64,000 nucleotides of DNA from NCBI RefSeq assembly GCF_042310355.1, contig NZ_JBHJMR010000015.1, forward strand, positions 1 to 64,000, in the 5' to 3' direction. The first letter of the stretch is position 1; the number at the start of each line of letters is the position of its first letter. The translations under genes and the position numbers were made by a program. The DNA comes from Wenzhouxiangella sp042310355. Its GTDB lineage: Bacteria; Pseudomonadota; Gammaproteobacteria; Xanthomonadales; Wenzhouxiangellaceae. The notes below the pieces were generated by a model. The model made no database searches, was not told where the DNA came from, and saw only the letters and a list, made by a program, of their open reading frames with translations. Shown one piece after another: positions 8,181-16,473 of the stretch.

Positions 8181-10220
8181 CTAACGCCCGCCCGGCTCGG
8201 CGAAGCCCGCGAACCACTCGCGCACTTCCTCGTACCAGTACAGGGAGTTGTTGGGCTTCAGGACCCAGTGGTTCTCGTCGGGGAAGTAGATCAGGCGCGA
8301 TTCGATGTCCTTGCTTTGCAACGTGCGGAACAGCTCGAAGGCCTGGCCGACGGGCACGCGCAGGTCCTGCTGGCCGTGGATGATCAGCGCCGGGGTGTCG
8401 AAGTCTTCAGCGTAATAGTGCGGTGAGATCTCCTGGTAGATCTCGGGCACTTCCCAGAAGTTGCCGAAGCGGTTCGCGTGCACGGCGAAGTCCGCGGCCA
8501 TCTGCGAGTACATGTTGTAGACCGGCGCGTGGATCATCAGCGCGTTGAAGGGGTGATCCTTGCCCAGCAGGATGGATGACAGGTAGCCGCCGTAGCTGCC
8601 GCCGCCGGCGACCATGCGATCGTCGTCGATCCATTCCTGGTCTTCGAACCACTCGGCCGCGGCGATGGTGTCGTTGTAGGGCGCGGTGATCCAGTCGGGG
8701 TTGATGTAGTCGACAAAATCCTGACCGAAGCCCGAAGAACCGTGGAAGTTGTGCCAGGCGGTGACGTAACCCCAGGACGCGAACGTCTGGGCATTCCAGC
8801 GGAAGTGGAAAGTGTCGTTGATCGACCCGTGCGGGCCGCCGTGAATGAGCAAGAACAGGGGGTATTCCTTGCTGTCGTCGAAACCGGGCGGATAGTTGAC
8901 CCACATCTGGATGTCGGCGCCGTCGTGGCCGGTGTAGGTCACCGACTCGTAGCTGCCGGCGTCGACCGAATCGAGCAGCTCCTTGTTGATCGTGCTCAGG
9001 CGGGCAGCCTCGCCGTTGTCGGCGTCGATGCGGACCAGGCGGGGCGGATAGAGGAAGCTCTGGTTGGTGCCGACCAGGGTGCCGTCATCGGCAACGGCCA
9101 GGTCGCCGTAGCTGGTCTCGGCGGTAATGGCGCGCGGCTGGCGGCCCTGGACGTCGATGAAGAATACGCGCACCGTGCCGGCGTCGTCGATCGAGCCATA
9201 GAAGCCGCTGGCGTCGGGCGCCCAGACCAGGCCCGAAGCGGAGCGATCCCAGCTTGCGGTGATGTTGCGCTGCTCACCGGTGTCGAGGTCGACCAGGACG
9301 ATGTCTTGCGTATCGCCGTAGAAGCCGACGATGTCCTGCTGCAGGTAGGCCAGGGTCTCGCCGTCGGGGCTGAACATGGGCGTGCTGTCGTTGGCTTCGC
9401 TGTCGGCGGTGATATTGTCGGCCGACTCGCCGCCGATCTCGGCCAGGAAGACGTCGTAGTCGGGGTCGACACCATCGCGCTTGCGATCGGCGACGAACGC
9501 GATATGCGTTTCTTCCGGATGAATATCGTAGCTGCCCGCGCCGGCGCCCGAGCGCGAAAGCTGGCGATCCAGCGGCTGGGTCAGCGGCTCGACGTCACCG
9601 CCGTCGGCCGGGATGCGGAAGACGTGGTTCTGGCGCTCCTCGTCGATCCAGTGATCCCAGGACGAGTAAGGCAGGGCGTTCCACTGGTGGGCGGAGACCT
9701 TCGATTCCTTTTCTTCCTCGAGTTTCTCTTCCATCTCGTCCCAGTTCATGTCCGGGTACACGCTGGAGACGAAGTAGATGTGTTCGCCGACCCACTTCAG
9801 GCCGCTCAAGCCCGTGGGTACGTCGCTGACGCGCTCGGCCTCGCCGGGGCCGTCCATGCTCAGCACGTAGATCTGTCCGGCGTCGTCGTCACCGCGCTTG
9901 GCGACGAAGGCCAGCCGGTCGCCGTCGGGCGAGAAAACCGGACTGGAAGCATCCTGGCCCTCGACGGTCAACGGCCGTTCGACCGAGCCGTCGGCGGCGA
10001 ACAGCCAAAGGCGCGTCTCGCCCTTGTCCTCCTCGACGTCGTAGTCGGTCACCGGCGCGACGATCCAGTCGCCGCCGGGCGAGATCACCGGCGAGCCGAT
10101 GCGATCGAGCTCCCACAGCACCTCGGCCGACAGAACCTTGCGTTCATCGTCGCCGTTGTCTTCCTGCGCGAACGCCAGGATCGGGAGGAGGAATAGCAGG
10201 CTTAGCAGCAATCTCTTCAT
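8181..10220 (-). CDS. S9-family prolyl oligopeptidase-type serine peptidase
   Basis: A 679-residue exported peptidase with signal peptide MKRLLLSLLFLLPILAFAQ, a beta-propeller of TolB/WD40-like repeats (motifs such as SPVFSPDGDRLAFV), and a C-terminal alpha/beta hydrolase. The catalytic triad is Ser542 in GGGSYGGY, Asp619 in HGQQDLRVP and His651 in DENHWVL. It resembles acylaminoacyl or dipeptidyl peptidases acting on short peptides, probably in the periplasm. AGAGGG precedes the ATG. It is monocistronic and bounded by repeats on both sides. Confidence 0.92.
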   Translation of the reverse strand: MKRLLLSLLFLLPILAFAQEDNGDDERKVLSAEVLWELDRIGSPVISPGGDWIVAPVTDYDVEEDKGETRLWLFAADGSVERPLTVEGQDASSPVFSPDGDRLAFVAKRGDDDAGQIYVLSMDGPGEAERVSDVPTGLSGLKWVGEHIYFVSSVYPDMNWDEMEEKLEEEKESKVSAHQWNALPYSSWDHWIDEERQNHVFRIPADGGDVEPLTQPLDRQLSRSGAGAGSYDIHPEETHIAFVADRKRDGVDPDYDVFLAEIGGESADNITADSEANDSTPMFSPDGETLAYLQQDIVGFYGDTQDIVLVDLDTGEQRNITASWDRSASGLVWAPDASGFYGSIDDAGTVRVFFIDVQGRQPRAITAETSYGDLAVADDGTLVGTNQSFLYPPRLVRIDADNGEAARLSTINKELLDSVDAGSYESVTYTGHDGADIQMWVNYPPGFDDSKEYPLFLLIHGGPHGSINDTFHFRWNAQTFASWGYVTAWHNFHGSSGFGQDFVDYINPDWITAPYNDTIAAAEWFEDQEWIDDDRMVAGGGSYGGYLSSILLGKDHPFNALMIHAPVYNMYSQMAADFAVHANRFGNFWEVPEIYQEISPHYYAEDFDTPALIIHGQQDLRVPVGQAFELFRTLQSKDIESRLIYFPDENHWVLKPNNSLYWYEEVREWFAGFAEPGGR

Positions 10221-10249
10221 TGTTTGCCCTCTTCAAGCGGTTGTTGAAT

Positions 10250-10336
10250 AAGGAACCACCGAACGCACCGAAAACACCGAAACGAAATCGAGCATCATTT
10301 TTCAGTGTCTTTCGGTGTCTTCGGTGGTTTCTCCTG
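10250..10336. repeat. ACCGAAAACACCGAA repeat, paired inverted arms
   Basis: The left arm contains ACCACCGAACGCACCGAAAA and the right arm the inverse TCTTTCGGTGTCTTCGGTGG. The hairpin fills the gap between the DUF3299 gene and the S9 peptidase and may terminate the zinc operon. A second pair of this family is at 48.1-48.3 kb. Confidence 0.75.
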
Positions 10337-10342
10337 TTTCAT

Positions 10343-10831
10343 TTATCCGGAATACGGTTTGAGCGAATCCACCGCCATCGTGTAGGCCGAGTCGGCGGTT
10401 TCGTTGGAGACTTCCTCGATGTTCAGGGTGCCTTCCATGTAGAAGGCGTCCCAGATGTTGACCATCTCGATCGGTTCTTCGAGACGGCCGTAGATGATCT
10501 GGTTGGCCGGCGGCGGCGGGACGTGAATGCAGGCGCCGAAATAAGGCACCAGGAAGAAGGTCCTGAGCCTGCCCTTGCCGTCGGTTTCGACCGGCACGAC
10601 GAAGCCGGGCACGCGAATCTTCTCGCCGTCGAGCTCGCCCACGGTCTCCCAGGACTGGAATTCCTCGGCCGAGGCGTAGCCGGAGTGGTCGACATCTTCC
10701 GACTCACTCAGCCAGGCGTCGGCTTCTTCCTCCGGCATGAGTTCGAGCCACTCAATCTCTCGCGCTTCCCCGGCCATCGCGGACGCGGCGAAGAGAAGCA
10801 GCACCATCGAAATCAGTGATCTGGTCAGCAT
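10343..10831 (-). CDS. Exported DUF3299 protein of the zinc operon
   Basis: A 162-residue protein with signal peptide MLTRSLISMVLLLFAASAMA and a DUF3299 domain (VPGFVVPVE, FFLVPYFGACIHVPPPPANQ). AAGGAA before the ATG at 10831 sets the start; the open frame extends far upstream through the permease gene but is not coding there. It follows the ABC permease by 59 bp. Pseudomonas aeruginosa PA4066, last gene of the Zur-regulated PA4063-PA4066 set, belongs to the same family. A periplasmic role in zinc handling is inferred. Confidence 0.8.
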   Translation of the reverse strand: MLTRSLISMVLLLFAASAMAGEAREIEWLELMPEEEADAWLSESEDVDHSGYASAEEFQSWETVGELDGEKIRVPGFVVPVETDGKGRLRTFFLVPYFGACIHVPPPPANQIIYGRLEEPIEMVNIWDAFYMEGTLNIEEVSNETADSAYTMAVDSLKPYSG

Positions 10832-10890
10832 GTCGTTCCTTGAAGATTGGTTCGCTTGATGGCTGTAAGACCCGGTGTGGCGCGGCGCGT

Positions 10891-12156
10891 TCAAGTCCGG
10901 ACCTGCATGCCGTCGGTCAACGTTCTCCGGTAGGCCATGGTAGCCGGAACCAGGGCCACGAGCAGTCCAGCAAGCGCAATCAGGGCCAGAACGGCCACCT
11001 GCCAGGCCTGGGGCAGACCCGGACCGACGGCCAGGCCGAAGGTGTCGAGCACCCAGGGCGCGGCCAGTGCGAGGCTCGCCATCGCGACCAGCACGCCCAG
11101 CAGGATCCCGGCCACGGTGATCAGGCCCGCCTCGAATACCAGGAGTGCGGCGACTTGCCAGGGTCGGGCGCCGTTGGCTCGCAGAATGGCCATTTCCCGC
11201 CGGCGCTCGTTGAGCGTGGTCATCAGAACCGTCAGCATCCCCAGCAGGCCGGTGATCACGACCAGGGCGGCGACAATGCGCAGCACCTGCTCGGCGACCC
11301 CGGTGATGCGCCACAGTTGCTGCAGGGTGATCCCCGGCATCGTGGCTGTCAGTGCTTCCGGTCGGTACTCGTTGAGTTCTCTTTGCAGGCCGAAGACCGC
11401 CGCACGGGTATTGAGCCCGACCAGCATGGCGGTAATCGATTCGGGCGTCAGTTGCTCGCGCTGCTGCCTGGCCTCGTCGGGGGTCAGCCCGGAACCGGGA
11501 CGATGAACCCCGCCCTGCCAACCGGTGTGAATCGCCTCATAGGCGGCGAGTGAAATGTACAGCGACTGATCCACCGGGGTGCCGGTGGGTGCAAGCACGC
11601 CCGATATCTCGAACGGGTGGTCGTCGTGCTCGTGCAGGCTGACGTTGCCGCCACCGTGTGCAATGGCGATTCGATCGCCGGGGGCGTACCCGAGCTTTCT
11701 CGCGACCTGGTAGCCGACCACGACATCGTAGAGATCGTCGAAAGCCTCGCCATCGCGAAAGCCCAGGGCCTGACTGTCGCCGTAGCGGTAGTGTTCGAAA
11801 AAGGCGCCGGTCGTTCCGGTCACCCGGTAGCCCCGGTGGCTGTCTCCCAGAGAAATCGGGATGGTCCACGCCACGCTGCGGTGGTCGGCCACCATCCGGT
11901 AGGTCGACCAGGACACGTTGTTGGTGGGACTGCCGAGGCCGAACACGGAGTAGAGCAGGAGCTGCACAGGCGCCGTGCGGGCGCCAACGATCAGGTCGGT
12001 GCCGCTGACCGAGCGATAGAAACCCTCGCGAACTTCGGTCCGGAGTTGTTCGACCATGACCAGCAAGGCGATGGACAGGGCGATCGTCACCACCGTCATG
12101 ACCACGCTGAAGCGTCGGTTGAGAAGCGAATGCCAGGCGAGCGAGAAGAGCTTCAT
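10891..12156 (-). CDS. ABC transporter permease, FtsX/MacB-like
   Basis: A 421-residue permease with one N-terminal membrane segment, a large periplasmic domain, and three C-terminal segments including the FtsX motif LNERRREMAILRANGARPWQ. Its ATG overlaps the ATPase stop by 4 bp, so the two are translationally coupled. It matches the position and type of PA4065 in P. aeruginosa. Members of this superfamily usually do mechanotransmission or lipoprotein release rather than classical import, so its role in zinc starvation is open. Confidence 0.85.
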   Translation of the reverse strand: MKLFSLAWHSLLNRRFSVVMTVVTIALSIALLVMVEQLRTEVREGFYRSVSGTDLIVGARTAPVQLLLYSVFGLGSPTNNVSWSTYRMVADHRSVAWTIPISLGDSHRGYRVTGTTGAFFEHYRYGDSQALGFRDGEAFDDLYDVVVGYQVARKLGYAPGDRIAIAHGGGNVSLHEHDDHPFEISGVLAPTGTPVDQSLYISLAAYEAIHTGWQGGVHRPGSGLTPDEARQQREQLTPESITAMLVGLNTRAAVFGLQRELNEYRPEALTATMPGITLQQLWRITGVAEQVLRIVAALVVITGLLGMLTVLMTTLNERRREMAILRANGARPWQVAALLVFEAGLITVAGILLGVLVAMASLALAAPWVLDTFGLAVGPGLPQAWQVAVLALIALAGLLVALVPATMAYRRTLTDGMQVRT

Positions 12157-12848
12157 GCCGGCTCCGCCGCCGCGTTGACTTCCGGAAGGCTGACCCGCCG
12201 ATCGAACCGGTCGGCCAGCGCCTGATCGTGGCTGACGAAAAGCATCGTGGCGCCGGCGGAGTCGACCTGCTCGAACAACAGGTCGAGGAAGGCGTCGCGC
12301 CGATCGGCGTCGAGCGCCGAGGTCGGCTCGTCGGCCAGGACCAGTTCCGGCGCGCCGATCAGGGCCCGGGCCGCCGCGGCTCGCTGTTGCTGGCCGACGC
12401 TCAACGCACCCGCCTTGCGCGACCAGAGGCCGGGTTCAAGATCCATCGCCTCAAGCAGGCGACACGCCGCCTTGTGTACATCGCCGGCACGTTCGGCGCG
12501 GTTGCGGGAGAAGCGGCAGGGCAGGATCACATTGCCGATCACGTCGAGCCAGGGCAGGAGATTGAACTGCTGGAATATCACGCCGACATGGTCGGCCCGG
12601 AGACGATCGCGCGCCGGACCGGAGAGCGTTTCCAACCGGGAACCGGCGAGCGCGATACTGCCGCGGTCGGGCCGGGCCAGGCCCGCGATCAGTGCCAACA
12701 GCGTGGACTTGCCGGAACCACTCGGCCCGTACAGGAAAACGCGCTCTCCCTGTGCCAGGCTGAAGGCATCGAGGGCGATGACCGTGGGCTGCCCGGCTTG
12801 CCAGGCAAAGCGTACGTCACGTAGTTCGAGCAGGGATTTCGGGGTCAT
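12153..12848 (-). CDS. ABC transporter ATP-binding protein, LolD/MacB-like
   Basis: A 231-residue ATPase. Walker A is GPSGSGKST, the signature is LSVGQQQRAAAARAL, Walker B is ELVLADEPTSALD, and the switch histidine is in LFVSHDQ. The gene begins directly after the zrgA stop and overlaps the permease by 4 bp. It energises the permease in what looks like a zinc-starvation operon equivalent to PA4064-PA4065. Confidence 0.9.
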   Translation of the reverse strand: MTPKSLLELRDVRFAWQAGQPTVIALDAFSLAQGERVFLYGPSGSGKSTLLALIAGLARPDRGSIALAGSRLETLSGPARDRLRADHVGVIFQQFNLLPWLDVIGNVILPCRFSRNRAERAGDVHKAACRLLEAMDLEPGLWSRKAGALSVGQQQRAAAARALIGAPELVLADEPTSALDADRRDAFLDLLFEQVDSAGATMLFVSHDQALADRFDRRVSLPEVNAAAEPA

Positions 12849-13475
12849 TCAATCGAACCGCATCCGGAAATTCTCACTGTCGAGGCGATGGCTGGCGGCG
12901 CCGGCATCGCTGAGCACGTCGATTCGGATCGAGCGATTGTCGGGAAAGCCCTCGAACAGGTCGATGTCCAGCCAGGGCAATCGCCGGGACGGTTCGCAGC
13001 TTATCACGGCACTGACATGAAAGGCCCCGTGGCCGCCGCTCGGGCTTCGAGTGTGGGCCGTCTCCCGGTGGCCGTGGTCATGATCGTGGTCGTGGTTCTG
13101 ATCGTGGCCATTCTCGGGCTGCGTTTCGTGACCATCGTCGTGCGAAGCCGCGTAACCGATCGTATCGATCTCGCTCGAAACCACACGGCAATCCGACTCG
13201 GGGTCGGGCTGCAGCCATTCGCCCGCTTCGAGGCGCGCCAGAGCAGCGTCGAGGCGTCCGCGCTGCTGGTCGTTTCGAGGCGGATGTTCGAACCCCACCA
13301 GGTTGTGGCCCGGCAATTCAAGCATGAGCTGCCACTGACCCGAGTCCTGGGCCAGGGAACCGATGCCGTGACCGTGTTCGTGGGCGGCGTGTTCTCGGCG
13401 CGCTTGTTCGGCCAACGCGCAACCGGGCACGCCGATGCAGGCGGCAAGCACGCAGTAGATGATTTTCGTATTCAC
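12849..13475 (-). CDS. zrgA: ZrgA-like (DUF2796) histidine-rich exported zinc protein
   Basis: A 208-residue periplasmic protein with a signal peptide (NTKIIYCVLAACIGVPGCALA) and a DUF2796/ZrgA body (SGQWQLMLELPGHNLVGFEHPP). A central His/Asp-rich segment around NHDHDHDHGHRE probably binds zinc. I place the start at the GTG at 13475: the ATG at 13520 lies inside the Zur box, and only the later start gives a proper signal peptide. It heads an operon with two ABC genes and a DUF3299 gene, matching P. aeruginosa PA4063-PA4066. Confidence 0.82.
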   Translation of the reverse strand: MNTKIIYCVLAACIGVPGCALAEQARREHAAHEHGHGIGSLAQDSGQWQLMLELPGHNLVGFEHPPRNDQQRGRLDAALARLEAGEWLQPDPESDCRVVSSEIDTIGYAASHDDGHETQPENGHDQNHDHDHDHGHRETAHTRSPSGGHGAFHVSAVISCEPSRRLPWLDIDLFEGFPDNRSIRIDVLSDAGAASHRLDSENFRMRFD

Positions 13476-13504
13476 GAGCGAGTACCTGTTGCCAGCAAGA
13501 AAGT

Positions 13505-13519
13505 TGTTATAATATAACA
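13505..13519. promoter_or_regulatory. Zur box in a divergent promoter
   Basis: TGTTATA-A-TATAACA is a perfect 7-1-7 palindrome and matches the core of the Zur consensus of gammaproteobacteria. It sits between zrgA (minus) and the MerC-like gene (plus), and contains a TATAAT that would be the -10 of the plus-strand gene. Binding of zinc-loaded Zur should shut both directions. Confidence 0.87.
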
Positions 13520-13542
13520 TTCACGTAATCGGAAACAAGCGA

Positions 13543-13956
13543 ATGCGCTTTCGCCTCTCGACCGACCGCATCGGACTGTTCGTCGCAATCGGCTGCGGGC
13601 TTCACTGCGCGGCGCTAAGCGGCGCATTCTTGTTGTGGCCGGCATTATGGCTCAACCGCCGGCTCTGGGAGAGCGGCCTGTGGCACTCGCTGCGCTACCT
13701 CGAGCTGGGGCTCCTCGCGCTGGCCTGGACGCTGGTGATATTCGCGTCCTGGCTGGGATGGAGACACCATCGCTGCCTGCATCCAGCCGTCATCGGCCTC
13801 ACCGGGGCCATGGTCATGACCGTGGCGATCGTCACGCCACTGCATTTTTCCGGATTCTGGGTCAGTGTGATGGCCCTGCTGGGCGGTCTGACCGTAGCCG
13901 CGGCGCACTGGCTCAACCTGCGGCTATACCGCCGTTTGCACCAAAGAGGGGCTTGA
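13543..13956 (+). CDS. MerC-domain membrane protein
   Basis: A 137-residue protein with four hydrophobic segments and the MerC-like start DRIGLFVAIGCGLHCAAL, where a Cys-Gly-x-His-Cys motif could bind metal. MerC proteins carry mercuric ions in mer operons, but relatives next to Zur boxes are seen away from mer genes. Here the gene is divergent from zrgA across the Zur box, so a role in zinc or other metal traffic is more likely than mercury resistance. Start has CGGAA upstream. Confidence 0.75.
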   Translation: MRFRLSTDRIGLFVAIGCGLHCAALSGAFLLWPALWLNRRLWESGLWHSLRYLELGLLALAWTLVIFASWLGWRHHRCLHPAVIGLTGAMVMTVAIVTPLHFSGFWVSVMALLGGLTVAAAHWLNLRLYRRLHQRGA

Positions 13957-13999
13957 CGCACAATTCCCCGATCCAAAAATTTTCGGGGACTCGAGAATA

Positions 14000-15361
14000 A
14001 TGAAAACCACCTCCATTCACGGCATGTGGTCGTCGCGGCTGGCCTTCATCCTGGCCGCCACCGGCTCGGCCGTCGGCCTGGGCAACATCTGGCGCTTTCC
14101 CTACATCACCTCCGAGAACGGCGGCGGCGCCTTCGTGTTGATCTACCTGGCCTGCATTCTCGTTGTCGGCCTGCCGGTTATGTTCTCCGAAATCGTCATC
14201 GGCCGGCGCGGACGCATGAGCCCGATCAATTCGCTCAAGGAGCTGTCCGACGACGCCGGCGCCACTCGCGCCTGGACCGGGATCGGCTGGATGGGCATCA
14301 TCGCCGGCTTCCTGGTGCTGTCGTTCTACTCGGTGGTCGCCGGCTGGACGCTGCACTACGCTTTCACCTATTTCAAGCAGTTGCTGGGCGGGGCAGCAAT
14401 CACCGACCCGGACGCGACCTTCGGCGCCCTGCTCGCCAACCCCGGTGAGCTGACTTTCTGGCACGCCATCTTCATGGTCATGACCCTGGGCGTGGTCGCC
14501 TTCGGCGTCGAGCGGGGTCTCGAGCGCGCGGTCAGCATCCTGATGCCGGTCCTGCTGGGGCTGCTGCTGATCCTGCTGGGCTATGGCATGAGTACCGGCC
14601 ACTTCGTCGAAGCGGTCGGTTTCCTGTTCAAACCCGACTGGTCGCAGGTCTCCGGCGACATGGTCGTGACGGCCATGGGCCAGGCTTTCTTCACCCTGAG
14701 CCTGGGCATGTGCGCCATCATGACCTACGGGGCCTACCTGCCGGCCGGGGTAAGCATCCCGCGCGTGGGCGTCACGGTGGCGGCGGCCGACACCGCGGTG
14801 GCGCTGATCGCGGGCCTGGCCATCTTCCCGATCGTGCTTTCCTTCGGCATCGACCCGGGCACCGGTGGTGCGGGCCTGATCTTCACCTCGCTGCCGTTGG
14901 CCTTCAACGAAATGCCCTTCGGCATCCTCTACGGCATGATGTTCTTCCTGCTGCTGTCGGTGGCCGCCTGGACCAGCTCGATCTCGCTGCTGGAACCGGC
15001 TACGGCCTACCTGGTGGAGCGCACCGACATTGGGCGCAAGGCCGCCGCCATGGTCGTCGGCGGCCTGGCCTGGATCGCCGGCATGGCATCGGTGTTCTCG
15101 TTCAACGTCTGGTCGCACGTGTCGATCGGCGGGCGCGACATCATGAGCGCCATCGAACATGTCGCCAACAACATCATGATGCCGCTCGGCGGCATGCTGA
15201 TCGCGGTGTTCGCCGGCTGGGTTCTGTCGAACAAGATCACGCACGAGGAACTCGACCAGAAGATGCCCGACTGGGCCTTCAACACCTGGCTGTGGCTGGT
15301 GCGGGTGGTGACCCCGGCGTTGATCCTGGTGGTGGTGGCGAGTTTGATGGGGCTCATTTAG
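14000..15361 (+). CDS. Sodium:neurotransmitter symporter (NSS/SNF) family transporter
   Basis: A 453-residue transporter of the LeuT-fold NSS family with about eleven membrane segments. The first helix motif GSAVGLGNIWRFPYITSENG is nearly invariant in the family, and it uses sodium to import amino acids or similar amines. The C terminus is of the short bacterial type. Substrate cannot be told from the sequence. The gene is isolated, with a repeat-filled gap downstream. Confidence 0.93.
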   Translation: MKTTSIHGMWSSRLAFILAATGSAVGLGNIWRFPYITSENGGGAFVLIYLACILVVGLPVMFSEIVIGRRGRMSPINSLKELSDDAGATRAWTGIGWMGIIAGFLVLSFYSVVAGWTLHYAFTYFKQLLGGAAITDPDATFGALLANPGELTFWHAIFMVMTLGVVAFGVERGLERAVSILMPVLLGLLLILLGYGMSTGHFVEAVGFLFKPDWSQVSGDMVVTAMGQAFFTLSLGMCAIMTYGAYLPAGVSIPRVGVTVAAADTAVALIAGLAIFPIVLSFGIDPGTGGAGLIFTSLPLAFNEMPFGILYGMMFFLLLSVAAWTSSISLLEPATAYLVERTDIGRKAAAMVVGGLAWIAGMASVFSFNVWSHVSIGGRDIMSAIEHVANNIMMPLGGMLIAVFAGWVLSNKITHEELDQKMPDWAFNTWLWLVRVVTPALILVVVASLMGLI

Positions 15362-15407
15362 TCAGGGACGAAGGCGGGCAGGCACTGCTGGTTCGCCTAT
15401 CTTCTGC

Positions 15408-15567
15408 AATGATCAAGTACCAAATTCCAAGTACCAAACAAAGATCAATGATCGAATTTTCAATGACTCAAACTGGAGCCTTCTGAGCGCTTTCCGCTGC
15501 GTTTAGGTCATTCGATCATTGGTCATTGGACATTGTTTGAAAATTGGAATTTGGTTCTTGATCATTA
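15408..15567. repeat. CCAAGTACCAAA repeat, paired inverted arms
   Basis: The left arm (15408-15473) contains AAGTACCAAATTCCAAGTAC and ATCAATGATCG. The right arm (15505-15567) contains the inverse words GATCATTGGTCATTG and AAATTGGAATTTGG. The right arm runs into the stop codon of the PRPP synthetase gene. The same family recurs at 25.2 and 40.85 kb. Confidence 0.78.
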
Positions 15568-16473
15568 CCCTTCCTCCACCAACCACTCTCCCACGACTTC
15601 AGCCAGCAACGGCGCCAGATCGATCTCCGCCTCCGGCGCGTCGACGCTGTTGGTGCACACGATTCTGGCAATGCCGGCCGCGGCAAGCGTTTCGCGCGCT
15701 TGCTCGCCGAACAGTCCGTGAACACCTACCACCACCGGCGCATCGAAGCCGGCGATGGTGAGCGCCCGGGCGGCCTCGGCCATGGTCGTTCCCGAGGAAA
15801 TGATGTCGTCGACGAGAACCGGCGTGTGCCCGGCCAGGGCGTCGAGTTCGGGAAGCTGCAGGGTCACATCGCGGTCGCCGTGGCGCTTCTTGGTGAAAAC
15901 CCGCCAGGGCAGGCCACGCAGGCCCGCCACGGCCGAGACCCATTGTTCACTCTCGCCGTCGGGGCCGATCAGCACCGGGTCGTCGACTTCGGAGGCAATC
16001 CACTCGGCCAGGGCCGGCGCGGCTTCGACGACGCGCGAGTCCAGAGAGTAGAGCTCGTCGAGGCTGGCGTAGCGGTGGAGGTGCGGATCGACGGTCACCA
16101 GCCAGTCGAAGCCGCCCGACAACCAGCGCGCGAAAGGCCGCGAGGTGACTGCCTCGCCGGGCCTGAAGCGCATGTCCTGGCGCATGTAGGGCAGGTAGGG
16201 GCAGACCAGCCCGATTCTCGCCGCGCCCAGTTCGCGCACCAGGTCGGCGGCAAAGAGCAGGGAAGCGAGCTTGTCGTCGGGATGGTCGAGGCGGGCCACG
16301 ACCAGCACGTCGCGGCCGGCCGGGTCGTCGTGCACGCGCAGGTAGCTTTCGCCGTCAGGAAAACGACGCCACTCGAGTTCGCCCAGCGGCAGGTCGAGCC
16401 GTTCAGCAAGGGCGTCGGCCAGTTCCTCACTGCCTGTAAACGGCAGCAAAAGCGCGCGGTCGCGAGTACTCAT
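15565..16473 (-). CDS. Ribose-phosphate diphosphokinase (PRPP synthetase), archaeal-like
   Basis: A 302-residue PRPP synthetase-family protein, with catalytic FPDGESYLRV and PYMRQDMRF segments and the PRPP loop VLVDDIISSGTTM. The family transfers pyrophosphate from ATP to ribose 5-phosphate. The loop and the FTKKRHGDRDV segment differ from the E. coli Prs pattern and look closer to short archaeal enzymes. Its ATG overlaps the stop of the phosphorylase gene, so it is the third gene of a coupled set. A housekeeping prs probably lies elsewhere. Confidence 0.85.
   Translation of the reverse strand: MSTRDRALLLPFTGSEELADALAERLDLPLGELEWRRFPDGESYLRVHDDPAGRDVLVVARLDHPDDKLASLLFAADLVRELGAARIGLVCPYLPYMRQDMRFRPGEAVTSRPFARWLSGGFDWLVTVDPHLHRYASLDELYSLDSRVVEAAPALAEWIASEVDDPVLIGPDGESEQWVSAVAGLRGLPWRVFTKKRHGDRDVTLQLPELDALAGHTPVLVDDIISSGTTMAEAARALTIAGFDAPVVVGVHGLFGEQARETLAAAGIARIVCTNSVDAPEAEIDLAPLLAEVVGEWLVEEG

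Noticed and set aside
10343..11521. A 392-residue protein extending the DUF3299 frame upstream
   Set aside because: The upstream part is antisense-like shadow within the permease gene; a signal peptide and ribosome site mark the real start at 10831.
12849..13520. zrgA starting at the ATG at 13520
   Set aside because: That ATG lies within the Zur box palindrome and its product lacks a leading signal peptide; the GTG at 13475 fits better.
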